From positions 16,125,679 to 16,189,678 of the forward strand of contig JARCOQ010000012.1 in NCBI GenBank assembly GCA_029207755.1: DNA of 64,000 nt, in the 5' to 3' direction. The translations under genes were made by a program, and so were the position numbers. The DNA is from Chamaea fasciata (Eukaryota > Chordata > Aves > Passeriformes > Sylviidae). Shown piece by piece: positions 9,301 to 16,935 of this stretch (its first letter is position 1; each line of letters begins with the position of its first letter). The notes beneath the pieces are model-generated. The model ran no database searches. It was not told where the DNA came from and saw only the letters and a program-made list of their open reading frames with translations.

Positions 9301-12120
9301 TGCACTCCTGACCTCAGCTCCTACGCCAAGACCTTTGACTCACCACCAGCCAACAGAATTGGTTTCCTTGCACATACGGTGCCAAAAATGCATTACCCTC
9401 TCCAGTTCAGCCAACAGGAGAAACAGAGATTGTCTTCTGAGACTGCCAGGAACAGCACAGGCTGTCTACAACACAGCTCACATGGGGCATCTCGTGAGAG
9501 GACCACTGGAAAGCCACATGCCAGTGGCCTCCCAGAGAATGGGTGTATTTGACAGTGGCAAGTGACCATTTCAGAAGCCGCTTGTGCTCAGGAAGGTGCA
9601 AGCCAGCAACTAACATGTTCCAGCCCCCTCCAGGAAATCTGCGACAGAGAAAGCTCAAAGGCTGCATCCTGCTTAAAACATGAGGAGCAACAGCAAACCC
9701 CACACGTGCTGCCCATTTCCAGCCAGGGCTGCAGGGCAGCAGCTCCAGCTTTGGTTCCTTTTGTTGCTATTCCCCAACTCCGTTATCACCCCGAGGTGTT
9801 TTGCACAAGGACAGATGAGTTGCTTCACCTCTGGGTGCTCAGCTGGTAACGAGCTTGGCGGTTACCGACATTGCGAACCAGCAGAGTCCTGTGGGTGCTG
9901 CACTTGACTGGACACTGGGAGAAGTCCAGCTGGTCAGGGAAGTCCAGGATGGCTCGGGCACCAATGGCCCAAATTGGCACAATGAACTCTTCCCTTTCAC
10001 TGATACAGACAAGCTCGTGGAAGTAATCCTGCAGGAAAAGAAACTGTCTCAGCACAGGGCATTTATCCCGATCTTCAGCATGGCCAAAGAGGATCTCCCA
10101 GTTCTAGATCCAGTGCAACTCCACTGAAACCAGCAGAGGTCCTCAAAACCCAGGCCAGATGTCCTGAACGCAGCCTTGCAGGTTCACTTTCCAATCTCAT
10201 CGGCCCTGCAGACTCACCTTGTTCTCTGCAGGGGTGAAGAGGATGCGGAAAGTGCCGGTGAGGCCCGGTGGCACCTTGCGGTACACATCACTGGGGCCCA
10301 CCAGCTTGAAATAAGGGGAGCTCTCCAAGGTGACCTTCATCAGATGAGGAACCTGCAGGAAAGACATGGAATGATGGTTTTGTCACTTGTGGAGACAGGT
10401 GGACGTGCCCTGGTGCCATCCTTAACCACCCTTCCCCGCTCTCCTTTTCCAGCAGTGTTAAATGTCCATGTCCCAGCACTTACCTTGTCCCTGTTCCTCA
10501 GAAGCACTGGCATTTCACAGACCTCACCAGGGGTGTAGTTCTGAAACACCACCTCTGGTGGGCAAGGCTGAAATGAACTCTGCTCTGGGTCAGCTGCCAA
10601 GGACTGCAAGGAGAGGCAAGAGAGAACAGGGAGAGGTTCAACTGCTGGCAGGAAGATTCTGCGCTGATCCCCCGTGAAGTACAGACTCTGGGTGAGTACA
10701 TCTGCCCAGCTCACACTGGGCAAACAGTGGCTCTTCCACCTCTGCCCTGGGCTGGTCAAACGCTCCTGGACATCACTGAGCAGGCTCAAGCCAAGCTGCT
10801 CTTTTGGCACCGTCCTCAAATATCCCATCAAACAGCCAGGGCAGGGAAAGGCTACCTTGTGATGGGAGGTCTCATGCTTGGCTTGAGGCCGGACTATGGG
10901 AGGCAGAGTCAGCTTCTTAGCTCTGGCCAGCCTCTGCTTGGTGGTGAGAGACATCTCCTTCCGGAAGGCAGAGGGAGTCAGCTGAAAGGCAAAAAATCCC
11001 AGCAAGAGCTTCAGAAATGCCTTCGTTCATAGAGGCTTTTCTTGTTCACTTGCTATTGATGAAGAATTTGTGATCACAGCCACTAGGACAGTTCTGGAAG
11101 CCCTGGAAGTTACTTGCTGAAATAGTCAGCATCAGTAAATTAATAATACAGAGTGCAATACACATACTCCAACCACATGGCTCTGTCCCATTAGCTTCCC
11201 CGTGATTTGATGGGACATGTTTGGGGATTTCTGCTCTCTGGGCATTTGTTTCCTCTTTAGTTTCACTGGATTGAGGCAGTGACCTTTTCAGAGAGTGGGG
11301 TGGAGCTCTCAGCACTCCCCTAACTCCATTCCTGCACAACACTCAAAACTCACAGCAAGGAGACAGCACTGCTGGGTGAGTCCAAGAGATGCGAGAAAGC
11401 AAGTACTACCAAGAGTGAGGTGCACAGGAATGTGTCCAAGTTTTAGTTCTAATTGTTTTCTCTGGGCTCACAGGCCCCTGCACAGAAGAAAACAGAGGGA
11501 TCTCCTTGACAGACCCTCAGCCGTGGGGCATCTTCAGTCAAGTGATCTCCCAACAGCCAAGGCACCATTGCAGCCCTGACTCTGCTGTCTGCAGGGCTGG
11601 ATCTGTGCCCCACACAGGACAGGAGAGGGAACAGCTGGTTTGGAACCTCTTCAGGCTGGGACCAGCTGTGCCTCCCAAGGCTTTGGGCAGAGTTTGAGCT
11701 TCCCCCCCACATGCCCAAGGGCAGGTTGGTCAGAGCAGCACTGGTGAGTGTCCACCTGACAGAAGGAATGACTGTGACCAAGGGGAGGGAAAGGAGCAGG
11801 TGCTCAGGGCTTCAGCTTCACAGAGGTTTAACTTGGCTCCGGTGGCAGAGCCAGGCAAGCTGGACTGTCTCTGAAGCAACACACGGTGTTCCCTACTGCA
11901 CCAGGACAGCCCTACCAAGAGGAGCACGGCACAGAGAGGTGGGGACGGGGTCTGCAGCTGGACAGTGCTGCTGGACAACGGGCAGGGCAGGGAGAGGAGG
12001 GACACCAGGGGAGTTTCCAGCCTTAACACAGCCCCAGTGGGTACTCACAGTATCAGAATTCAGTATTTCCATGGACAAAAGACGAGGTGTTGGTGTCTTA
12101 TCGGAGAATCCAGAAGCCAT
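170..12120 (-). CDS. HYDIN: HYDIN, 5' part (16 coding exons, first 769 codons; gene continues off the left edge)
   Basis: HYDIN is a roughly 5,000-residue axonemal protein of motile 9+2 cilia. It builds the C2b projection of the central-pair apparatus, and its loss causes stiff cilia (primary ciliary dyskinesia, mouse hydrocephalus). Joining 12049-12120, 10856-10981, 10484-10603, 10218-10352, 9829-10028, 7895-8019, 7118-7316, 6514-6697, 6058-6157, 5450-5568, 4201-4424, 3262-3329, 2242-2477, 1411-1511, 759-894 and 170-331 gives 2,307 nt, exactly 769 codons, without a stop. All internal borders are GT-AG and all phases agree. The product follows the vertebrate HYDIN N-terminus in order: a basic leader (KEMSLTTKQRLARAKKL), then serial ASH/MSP-type Ig-like domains starting near residues 76, 178, 272, 438, 543 and 677. 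The start codon (12118-12120) is the first ATG of its exon. No frame damage is seen, so this copy looks functional, although a recent paralogue cannot be excluded. Confidence 0.94.
759..894 (-). CDS. HYDIN: HYDIN coding exon 15 (residues 670-715)
   Basis: This 136-nt exon has a TCTTTGCCCAG acceptor and a CAG|GTTTGG donor (phase 2 in, 0 out). It encodes CIVPPLRVLSPVVTF, then CCLKVPYEERLTLVNDSNFP, the start of ASH domain 6. Open frame continues past the donor on the genome, so the border rests on the protein match and the GT signal. Confidence 0.91.
1411..1511 (-). CDS. HYDIN: HYDIN coding exon 14 (residues 637-670)
   Basis: This 101-nt exon has a TTTTCTCCCAG acceptor and a CCAG|GTACCA donor (phase 0 in, 2 out). 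It encodes VTLCSNTVRDYNLELVVDMD, then the GVGKEVLALTLTA strand that ends ASH domain 5. It is one of the best-conserved HYDIN stretches. Confidence 0.93.
2242..2477 (-). CDS. HYDIN: HYDIN coding exon 13 (residues 558-636)
   Basis: At 236 nt this is the longest exon in the window. It has a TTTTCTCAG acceptor and a GAA|GTATGG donor (phase 1 in, 0 out). It encodes FPRTLKCCLFNTSLVSMAVT, then LRIPGDG, a charged loop, then KPREFTISPCRGTV. The donor's +3 to +6 bases (ATGG) are weaker than in the other exons, but the next exon continues the protein in frame. Confidence 0.91.
2783..2833. repeat. Small tandem repeat in a HYDIN intron
   Basis: The 13-mer GAGGCACAAAAAG occurs at 2783-2795 and again at 2821-2833, a spacing of 38 bp, with partial GGCACAAA copies between. 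It lies in the intron between coding exons 12 and 13. No function is implied. Confidence 0.7.
3262..3329 (-). CDS. HYDIN: HYDIN coding exon 12 (residues 535-558)
   Basis: At 68 nt this is the smallest placed exon. It has a TTGTCCTGCAG acceptor and a TTTG|GTGAGT donor. It encodes FRFDVPALHFGDVSF, the opening strand of ASH domain 5, with the typical 'hxFGDV' signature. Its phases fit both neighbours exactly (2 in, 1 out). Confidence 0.92.
4201..4424 (-). CDS. HYDIN: HYDIN coding exon 11 (residues 461-535)
   Basis: This 224-nt exon has a CGCTGCTGCAG acceptor and an AA|GTAAGG donor (phase 2 out). It carries the body of ASH domain 4: AILLNRGLIEAPFSLVPPST, a CFTFLPQKGTVAPG turn, then ISFCPTILGDFEEPFQFSV. 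This is one of the longest placed exons and matches HYDIN along its whole length. The intron between it and exon 10 (4425-5449) contains a short (CTG)5 run near 4767. Confidence 0.93.
5450..5568 (-). CDS. HYDIN: HYDIN coding exon 10 (residues 421-460)
   Basis: This 119-nt exon enters in phase 1 and ends in phase 0, with a TCTCCCCAG acceptor and a GAG|GTGAGC donor. It encodes LPLHLTGEGLGPRLRFNFEE and then LDIGEVFVTGTHSYE. The FxxLDIG motif marks the first strand of ASH domain 4. Confidence 0.93.
6058..6157 (-). CDS. HYDIN: HYDIN coding exon 9 (residues 388-421)
   Basis: This 100-nt exon has a TCTGCTTTAG acceptor and a TCAG|GTGCGG donor, leaving one base of a split glycine codon. It encodes EGKIRPNCSAEIMVFFKP followed by a YEQAAYCDIS strand, which closes ASH domain 3. 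Confidence 0.92.
6514..6697 (-). CDS. HYDIN: HYDIN coding exon 8 (residues 326-387)
   Basis: This 184-nt exon enters in phase 2 and leaves in phase 0, with a TGTGGCTGCAG acceptor and an AAG|GTAAGT donor. It is rich in charged residues and looks helical (YQQEKDKLSDVLKERR), then returns to a beta segment (DPMLFKDDIFSLEPK). HYDIN has a comparable helical insertion inside this ASH repeat. Confidence 0.92.
7118..7316 (-). CDS. HYDIN: HYDIN coding exon 7 (residues 260-326)
   Basis: This 199-nt exon (phases 1 in, 2 out) has a TTTGTTCCAG acceptor and a GAG|GTAGGT donor. It encodes ASH domain 3: VDVQIRLDRTSVTFGKTYM, then a VHIHNMSD strand, then FQWKAVDTREEEE. The acidic tail leads into the helical linker of the next exon. 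Confidence 0.93.
7895..8019 (-). CDS. HYDIN: HYDIN coding exon 6 (residues 218-260)
   Basis: This 125-nt exon has a CTGTGTTGCAG acceptor and an ACAG|GTGAGT donor. It completes the split codon from exon 5 and ends one base into the next. It encodes the second half of ASH domain 2: PFSVTPAMGVLDVGD, an alternating hydrophobic strand, then LVVHYDTGE. The same order and spacing occur in vertebrate HYDIN. Confidence 0.93.
8020..9828. other. Longest intron of the placed HYDIN gene body
   Basis: This intron separates HYDIN coding exons 5 and 6. Its 1.8 kb hold no skipped exon: the protein is continuous across it. No clear CR1, SINE or LTR was recognised. The other gene-body introns are 131-1,067 nt and likewise hold nothing recognised except short tandem repeats near 2783, 4767 and 7731. 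Confidence 0.7.
9829..10028 (-). CDS. HYDIN: HYDIN coding exon 5 (residues 152-218)
   Basis: This 200-nt exon enters in phase 0 and leaves with two bases of a split codon (CAG AG|). It encodes the end of ASH domain 1 (EEFIVPIWAIGARAILDFP) and the start of ASH domain 2 (LDFSQCPVKCSTHRTLLVRN, then VGN). The next intron, 8020-9828, is the longest in the placed gene body at 1.8 kb. Confidence 0.93.
10218..10352 (-). CDS. HYDIN: HYDIN coding exon 4 (residues 107-151)
   Basis: This 135-nt, phase 0/0 exon has a TTTCCTGCAG acceptor and an AAG|GTGAGT donor. It continues ASH domain 1 with ESSPYFKLVGPSD, followed by the conserved 'PPG...F.I.FTP.ENK' strand. That last motif is the standard F-G region of MSP/ASH domains and matches HYDIN closely. 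Confidence 0.93.
10484..10603 (-). CDS. HYDIN: HYDIN coding exon 3 (residues 67-106)
   Basis: This 120-nt, phase 0/0 exon has a CTCTCCTTGCAG acceptor and an AAG|GTAAGT donor. It encodes the first strands of ASH domain 1 (PPEVVFQNYTPGEVCEMPV, then LLRNRDK). The 'pattern-hydrophobic, then NxTP, then L-N' arrangement is typical of the A-C strands of ASH/MSP folds. Short introns of 252 and 131 nt flank it. Confidence 0.93.
10856..10981 (-). CDS. HYDIN: HYDIN coding exon 2 (residues 25-66)
   Basis: This 126-nt, phase 0/0 exon has a TTTGCCTTTCAG acceptor and an AAG|GTAGCC donor. It carries the hallmark HYDIN leader LTPSAFRKEMSLTTKQRLAR, which is basic and probably unstructured and precedes the first ASH domain. 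The match to other vertebrate HYDIN proteins is strongest here and fixes the identity of the gene. The 1,067-nt intron between this exon and the first coding exon shows no further exon. Confidence 0.93.
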
Positions 12121-12165
12121 TTTGAAGGGAGGATGTCGCAGATGAGCGCCAATGGCTCAACAAAA
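12049..12165 (-). CDS. HYDIN: HYDIN first coding exon with short 5' UTR
   Basis: The coding part is 12049-12120 (residues 1-24, starting MASGFSDKTPTPRLL), followed by a GTGAGT donor in phase 0. Upstream of the ATG, a TTGCTCCTTGCAG acceptor places the exon's 5' border at 12165. The 45 nt before the ATG would then be 5' UTR, and at least one noncoding exon must lie further upstream, probably in the CpG island near 13.8-14.5 kb. An alternative is transcription starting inside this exon. The donor is strong; the upstream acceptor is a reasonable but unproven choice. Confidence 0.8.
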
Positions 12166-12190
12166 CTGCAAGGAGCAACAACAGAACTCT

Positions 12191-12266
12191 AAAAATCCAG
12201 AACCCAAATTCACGGCAGACTCAAGGGATATACTGGTGCTAAAAATTTTACATTATGTGAAAGTAG
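12191..12266. repeat. Direct repeat, copy 1 (partner 13,081-13,155)
   Basis: About 75 bp starting 'aaaatccagaaccca' recur about 890 bp to the right at roughly 85% identity by eye. The sequence is not a repeat I can name. The partner contains a minus-strand TATAAAA (13,135-13,141), so both may be pieces of old LTRs. Confidence 0.65.
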
Positions 12267-12399
12267 TTAAGTGGTTGTTTGGCATAAGTAGCTAGTATTG
12301 TTAGGCCTCTAGTCGGACTAACCCTGAAACCTGGAGCTAAAAATCTGAACATTAATAATAGTTAGAACAAAGTTGTAGCTTAATTAAAAATAGCTCGAA

Positions 12400-12465
12400 T
12401 GGACCTCCTCTTCTTTAGGCTAAACAACCCCTGCTCTCTCAGCTGCTCCTCACAGGACTTGTGGG
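12400..12465 (-). mobile_element. CR1 LINE fragment
   Basis: The plus strand reads as the reverse complement of the CR1 3' region: a 'tcttctttaggctaaacaac' block followed by 'ctctctcagctgctcctcac'. This is the familiar avian CR1 segment upstream of its 3' end. It is short and diverged, so it is an old, truncated copy. Confidence 0.6.
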
Positions 12466-13080
12466 AGACCGGAATGTTATGGAAAATAACGTAAATATTG
12501 TTATAAAGGACTTTTTGCCCTTTGTGACAAAACTGTATTAAGAAGCTGTGAACACCGAAGCCCACCCTTCCCTGAAAATGCCTCCTGACTGGAGCTCTGG
12601 ACTGTGAGTCAAGCTGCCTAAGGGAACTTGAGAGAAGATAAAGGTGACATTATTGCTCTGTTATCTCAGATCTGGGGAGAGGTAAACAAGGTTCAGGGAG
12701 ATAAATGTATCCACACTGAAGCCAAACCCAGCAGCTGTCCTGAAAATCAGCTAAGTCTGGGTTCAGGGTGGGGAAGTCATAGCCACAGACTCATCTGCTG
12801 AGGCCAGGTTTGCACACAAACCTCCCATCAACAGAAAGGGAAGGAGGAAATTTTGGGGGTGTGGTGTAACCTCTGCTAAGAGGCAGTGGACACCCATCCT
12901 CCCTCACACAAACAGGCTCAGCTCTAAAACTCCCACTCCCAGAAGACCACATCCAAGGGACATTGCCGTGAGGGGCAGCTGAGGGGGTGTCACAACCCAT
13001 CAAAGACCTCCAAAGTGCCCCCAGACCCATGCCTGAGGCCTTGCACCAGGTGACTGCACGGGATGCAAAGTAACAGACCT

Positions 13081-13155
13081 GAAAATCCAGAACCCAATTC
13101 ATGGCAGACTCCAAGGATATGCTGGTGCTAAAGGTTTTATATGAGTTGAAAGTAG
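13081..13155. repeat. Direct repeat, copy 2 (partner 12,191-12,266)
   Basis: This is the better-preserved copy, with a minus-strand TATA-like element in its right half. The about 810 bp between the copies do not look like retroviral coding sequence, so a complete provirus is not supported. Two related LTR fragments or a segmental duplication are both possible. Confidence 0.65.
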
Positions 13156-14003
13156 CAAGAGACAGAGTCAAACTTGCCCTGCCCCAGGGAGGTACCTGGG
13201 CAGTCCCACCTTGCCCAAATCTGTACGAATCCATTGCAGTCTTATGTTTTGTGACACCTCAGCACAGAGAAGACCAGAAGAGGATTTAATGGTATGCTGA
13301 TGAGTTCCATGGAATGGCTATTTTCTACTTAATCTGTCTCTGTCACTCTCTTTCTATCCCCATCCCCAACCCCCTGCCTTTTCTCTTTCTTTCTCTCTCT
13401 CTCTTCCTCACATTTGTTGTTACATAAAATCCAGACTATTGACTTCAGCATATGGTCTTGTTTGCACCTTAACTCAGAGGTATTTCCCTAATAATTTTAA
13501 TAACCGTATCACAAAAACCCACTGAAACAGGAACAGAACTCATTCACCTTTAAGCAGTTTAAGTAATCACTGTAGGGAAAAATGTATAGACTAGTATATT
13601 TAGGAAATGTTGCATTTCTTCAATAAAAAAGAGCACAATCATTAGGCCATATATTGTTTATCCACTCAGCTGTACATGCCACCAAACTGCTGCACCAGAA
13701 GACTGGCATTATCACATCCTGTATTTCCCTTTGGCATTCTTTTTCAGAGCACAGATGTGACAAACCCCCAAAAATTCAACTTCATTCAGTCTTTACCTTC
13801 AAAGGCAATTCCGGATTCCCTCGCAGAGACAGTATCTCCACGAGTTCAGGACTCGCTCGCAGAAACCAATGTTCCGCCGACAATTCACTCGGCAAATCGC
13901 CCAGTGAAGCCGCCCGCAGGCGCCCAGGCTGCAGCGCCCAGTGCGGAGCGCGCCGTGAGGCAACTGAGGGCGCACGGCGGCCACAGCCGTGGTTACCTTC
14001 GCG

Positions 14004-14016
14004 GCTCCCGGGCAAC
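14004..14016 (+). promoter_or_regulatory. X-box-like RFX motif
   Basis: GCTCCC-G-GGCAAC fits the X-box pattern RYYNYY-N(1-3)-RRNRAC with a one-base spacer. A second half-site, GTTACC, lies just left at 13,992-13,997. RFX factors drive motile-cilia genes, which fits a HYDIN promoter. The left half is degenerate, so binding is not assured. Confidence 0.5.
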
Positions 14017-14048
14017 CGCGGCGACGATTGTGACGGCCGCGCCGGGCC

Positions 14049-14393
14049 GGGCTCGGGGCTCGGGGGCCGGGAGCGGGCTCGGGGCTCGGGGGCCGGGGCT
14101 CGGGGCTCGGGGCTCGGGGGCCGGGAGCGGGCTCGGGGCTCGGGGGCCGGGGCTCGGGGGCCGGGGCTCGGGGCTCGGGGCTCGGGGGCCAGGGCTCGGG
14201 GCTCGGGGCTCGGGGCTCGGGGGCCGGGGCTCGGGGCTCGGGGCTCGGGGGCCGGGAGCGGGCTCGGGGCTCGGGGGCCGGGGCTCGGGGCTCGGGGCTC
14301 GGGGGCCGGGAGCGGGCTCGGGGCTCGGGGGCCGGGGCTCGGGGGCCGGGGCTCGGGGCTCGGGGCTCGGGGCTCGGGGACCGGGAGCGGGCT
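14049..14393 (+). repeat. G-rich tandem array of GGGGCTC-type units in the HYDIN promoter island
   Basis: About 345 bp are built from GGGGCTC heptamers interspersed with GGGGGCC and GGGAGCGGGCTC variants in a higher-order pattern. The plus strand has runs of three to five G every few bases, which is strong potential for G-quadruplexes. Long open frames here (Gly-Ser-Leu-Ala-Arg repeats on one strand, Pro-Glu-Arg-Ala-Ser on the other) are by-products of the repeat, not genes. Confidence 0.9.
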
Positions 14394-14559
14394 CGGTGCC
14401 CGGGTGGGGTCGGTGGCGCTGGGCGGGCCTCTTCGCCCCTCGTTCCCTCCTCGCTCCCCCCTCGATTCTGCCTCGGTCCCCGCCTGCTGCAGCCCTGGTG
14501 CCCCCTCGGGCCCCGGGAGGAGCGGGGGGAATCTCCATAATCTCCATTTGGGTTTCTCG

Positions 14560-16500
14560 TCTGGCCCGAAAAAGATTGGTGTCTTTGGATTCTACCTCCC
14601 TTCAAGACCTTGATGTGTGCTTTCTTCATTTAGTGGTGGTACAAAACCAGGCAAGGAAAAATAGAAGGAAGTAGAAAGAATTGTGAATGAGATTCATATA
14701 TAAGCTTTAGAAATAAATTAAGAAAACCCCTCTCAGATTCGTGAGATTTTGTCACACCTGATACTGCCCTGCTGTTTTTAAAAATACAGAACTAAAAGAA
14801 AAATTCAGAGCTGGCTTAAAGCTTTTTTAGTGAAAAACAGGTTTGTACATACCAGTTACGTTCCACAGAACTCAGTAAACCCTCTTGCTGTGGATTCAGC
14901 ACTAATAGCATAAAGTATTGCTAACAACAAGTGAACACCTGCAAACTCTTTAGACAGATGAATTGTTTTTAATTCTCCCTTTCTTTGGCATAGGAGAGAT
15001 GAGTGCTTAGGAAGAAAAGAGAAATGGACTGTAGGAAACAGTAGTAGGTTATTACTTGCAAAACTCATGGCAGCCAAAAATGAAATAACCAAATACTGCC
15101 ATTTATTTTAAATTGGCCACGAATAGCTTCCTGCATTTAAAGATAAAGTAGAGACAGGCGTTAAAGGAAATTTCAGAGAAGAGATTATAGTAGCACAAAG
15201 CCATGGATATAGAAGCTCATCCTGGCTGGACTAAGCATATTCTGCAAGTACTCCAAATTGATCGGCCCTAATGGTCCAAGAACGTGCAGAATGACCTCGC
15301 AGCTGAGCCCCGGGGGGGTGGCAGCAGTGCTGTTCTGCCTGCTTTAGGTACTATTTTCTTCGTGGCTGAAGCCAGTGAAGTGAAAGCTTAAGTACAGGAT
15401 GGCTTTTAGATCAGGTTTGTTCATGCCTCGTTGATCCTGGAGAGACGCTGGCAGTGACACTGGGACCGGCCGTGGGTCGGGCTGCTCCACAGCACTGAGA
15501 GCAGCTGTAGTGAGCGCAGAGCTGCTCGTGGTTTGGTGTTCCATTGACCCAGCTGGGCAGCTCCAAACTGGCCCACCTCTGCCTCTGGGAGGCTGCTTGT
15601 GGTGAATACACAGGCAGGGTAGGAGATTCTGACTTAATTAGAAGCGTTGGTCAAAGACAGTGACTACTTGAGACTACTAGAACACATAAACATCATTATC
15701 ATTTGAAGTATCAAAAAAAAAAAAGAAGCAATCAGTATCATGATTAGGCAAAAGAAGCCGTTCAAATTGCAGGCAGGATTATCACTGCATTTAAGCTGCA
15801 GTTAAATAGAATGCAATAGACATGGGCATCTTGGGAGACAAAACAAACCAAAACCCAACAACAAAACAAACAGTGCTTTTTCTACTTGTGTCAGTGACTA
15901 TCACTAAAGGTGCACAGTAGCTAATGCTACAGTGAATGTTTTTATTGTCCCATTCTGAAGAAAAAAGTATTCACAAGTAAAATGTTCATGCTAAAACAGC
16001 CGTTTGTCATTGCTGAATAATGAAAATAGAATGTAGCCAGCTGCCATCCTTGGATGGCTTCTTTGTTGTAAATTATGTGATCATACTCCCATAGAAAGAA
16101 CAAAAAAGAACGAAAAATTGTAAAGAACAAAAAATTTAGGTGCATATGTGTTTGTTCCATATGGGAACCCCAAGTGCATCTTTTTAAGTGTTCTGAGGAA
16201 ACCAAAGTGTCTGTTTAAGTTCCTTTAAGTGTTCTGAGGAGACCAAGTCGGGTTTCGATCTCTTGCCATCCTCTAGGTAAAAGGATGCTGAAAGAGCCAG
16301 TAAGTGTAGCCCACACGAACAGACTGGAAATTAATTAGATCAGCACTGATAGCTTGGTGAACAGCAGCAGTCAATACAGAACAACACTGCTCCTGGCATT
16401 GCATCTATTCCCAGAACTATGGAATCAGTAACTGCTTTCCTCAGGACACGATTTTGCTGTTCCCATACCTGAGTTTGTTGAACAGGTTTACAGTCAACTA
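14560..16500. other. No gene recognised
   Basis: This is AT-rich unique sequence between two CpG islands. A 25-bp block, AAGTGTTCTGAGGA followed by a purine-rich tail, is duplicated at about 16,182-16,207 and 16,224-16,249. No other features are recognised. Confidence 0.6.
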
Positions 16501-16589
16501 CAGTTTGGAGCGACCGGCCTCGAGAGTGCTGCGATCATTTCAAAGGTCCTCCAGAGACATGGCATAGACGCTGATAAAGGCCTGCGGGG

Positions 16590-16935
16590 CATTTGCTGTT
16601 AGTTCTTTCCACCCCGGAGGCAAAGCCGTGCCGCTGGATGTGCTGTAGGCCGCGCTCCGTGACCGGGCCCTGCGGGCCGAGCTCGGGCCGCGCCACGAGA
16701 GGGCAGCGGCGGCCCAGGGGAGCGCGGGCCGGGCGCCCCGAGCGAGCGCCGCCGGGAGCGGGCTGGACATGAGGGAAAGGCTCTTCCCCAGAGGAGCCGG
16801 CACCGCCCGCGTGTGACAGCGGCCGGCCGCGGGCTCCTGCAGAGCCACTCGCGGCTCTGAGGCCGGGAGCGCGGGACTGTGAGGGCACGCCTGCAACGGC
16901 ACTGACAGGCGGCCAAGGCACGGGTTCTCCTCGGG
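16590..16935. promoter_or_regulatory. Second CpG-rich island with CTCF-type motif
   Basis: A GC- and CpG-dense block that carries CCACGAGAGGGCAGC at 16,693-16,707, a close match to the CTCF core CCACNAGRGGGC. Its minus strand is open for about 134 codons (16,540-16,944), but the composition is Pro/Ala/Arg/Ser-rich and resembles no family, so no gene is called. It may be a promoter, an insulator or the GC-rich part of the LTR-like block to its right. Confidence 0.5.
16693..16707 (+). promoter_or_regulatory. CTCF-type motif
   Basis: CCACGAGAGGGCAGC matches the vertebrate CTCF core in forward orientation on the plus strand. The only departure from CCASYAGRKGGC is G at the Y position. Confidence 0.55.

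Larger units (their letters stand above)
12166..13796. other. Inferred HYDIN 5' intron between promoter island and first coding exon
   Basis: No coding exon is recognised here. The stretch holds a CR1 scrap at about 12,400-12,465, a roughly 75-bp direct repeat (12,191-12,266 and 13,081-13,155), a CT-rich run at 13,377-13,409 and a forkhead-type GTAAACA at 12,682-12,688. Treating it as an intron depends on the inferred noncoding first exon. Confidence 0.45.
13797..14560 (-). promoter_or_regulatory. HYDIN: CpG-island promoter and probable noncoding first exon of HYDIN
   Basis: This is the first CpG-dense block upstream of the HYDIN start codon and the natural promoter candidate. Two good minus-strand donor sites lie at its left side, GCGAAG|GTAACC (exon end 13,997) and TTGAAG|GTAAAG (exon end 13,797); either could end a noncoding first exon that splices to 12,165. 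A ciliary-type X-box-like motif lies at 14,004-14,016. The island may be bidirectional, but no plus-strand gene is recognised. The transcription start cannot be fixed from sequence. Confidence 0.55.

Noticed and set aside
13654..14674. Open frames of 319, 332, 276 and 184 codons on both strands
   Set aside because: All are produced by the GC-rich heptamer array, with repetitive Gly/Ser/Leu/Ala/Arg or Pro/Glu/Arg content, and overlap on both strands. No domain and no splice-consistent context.
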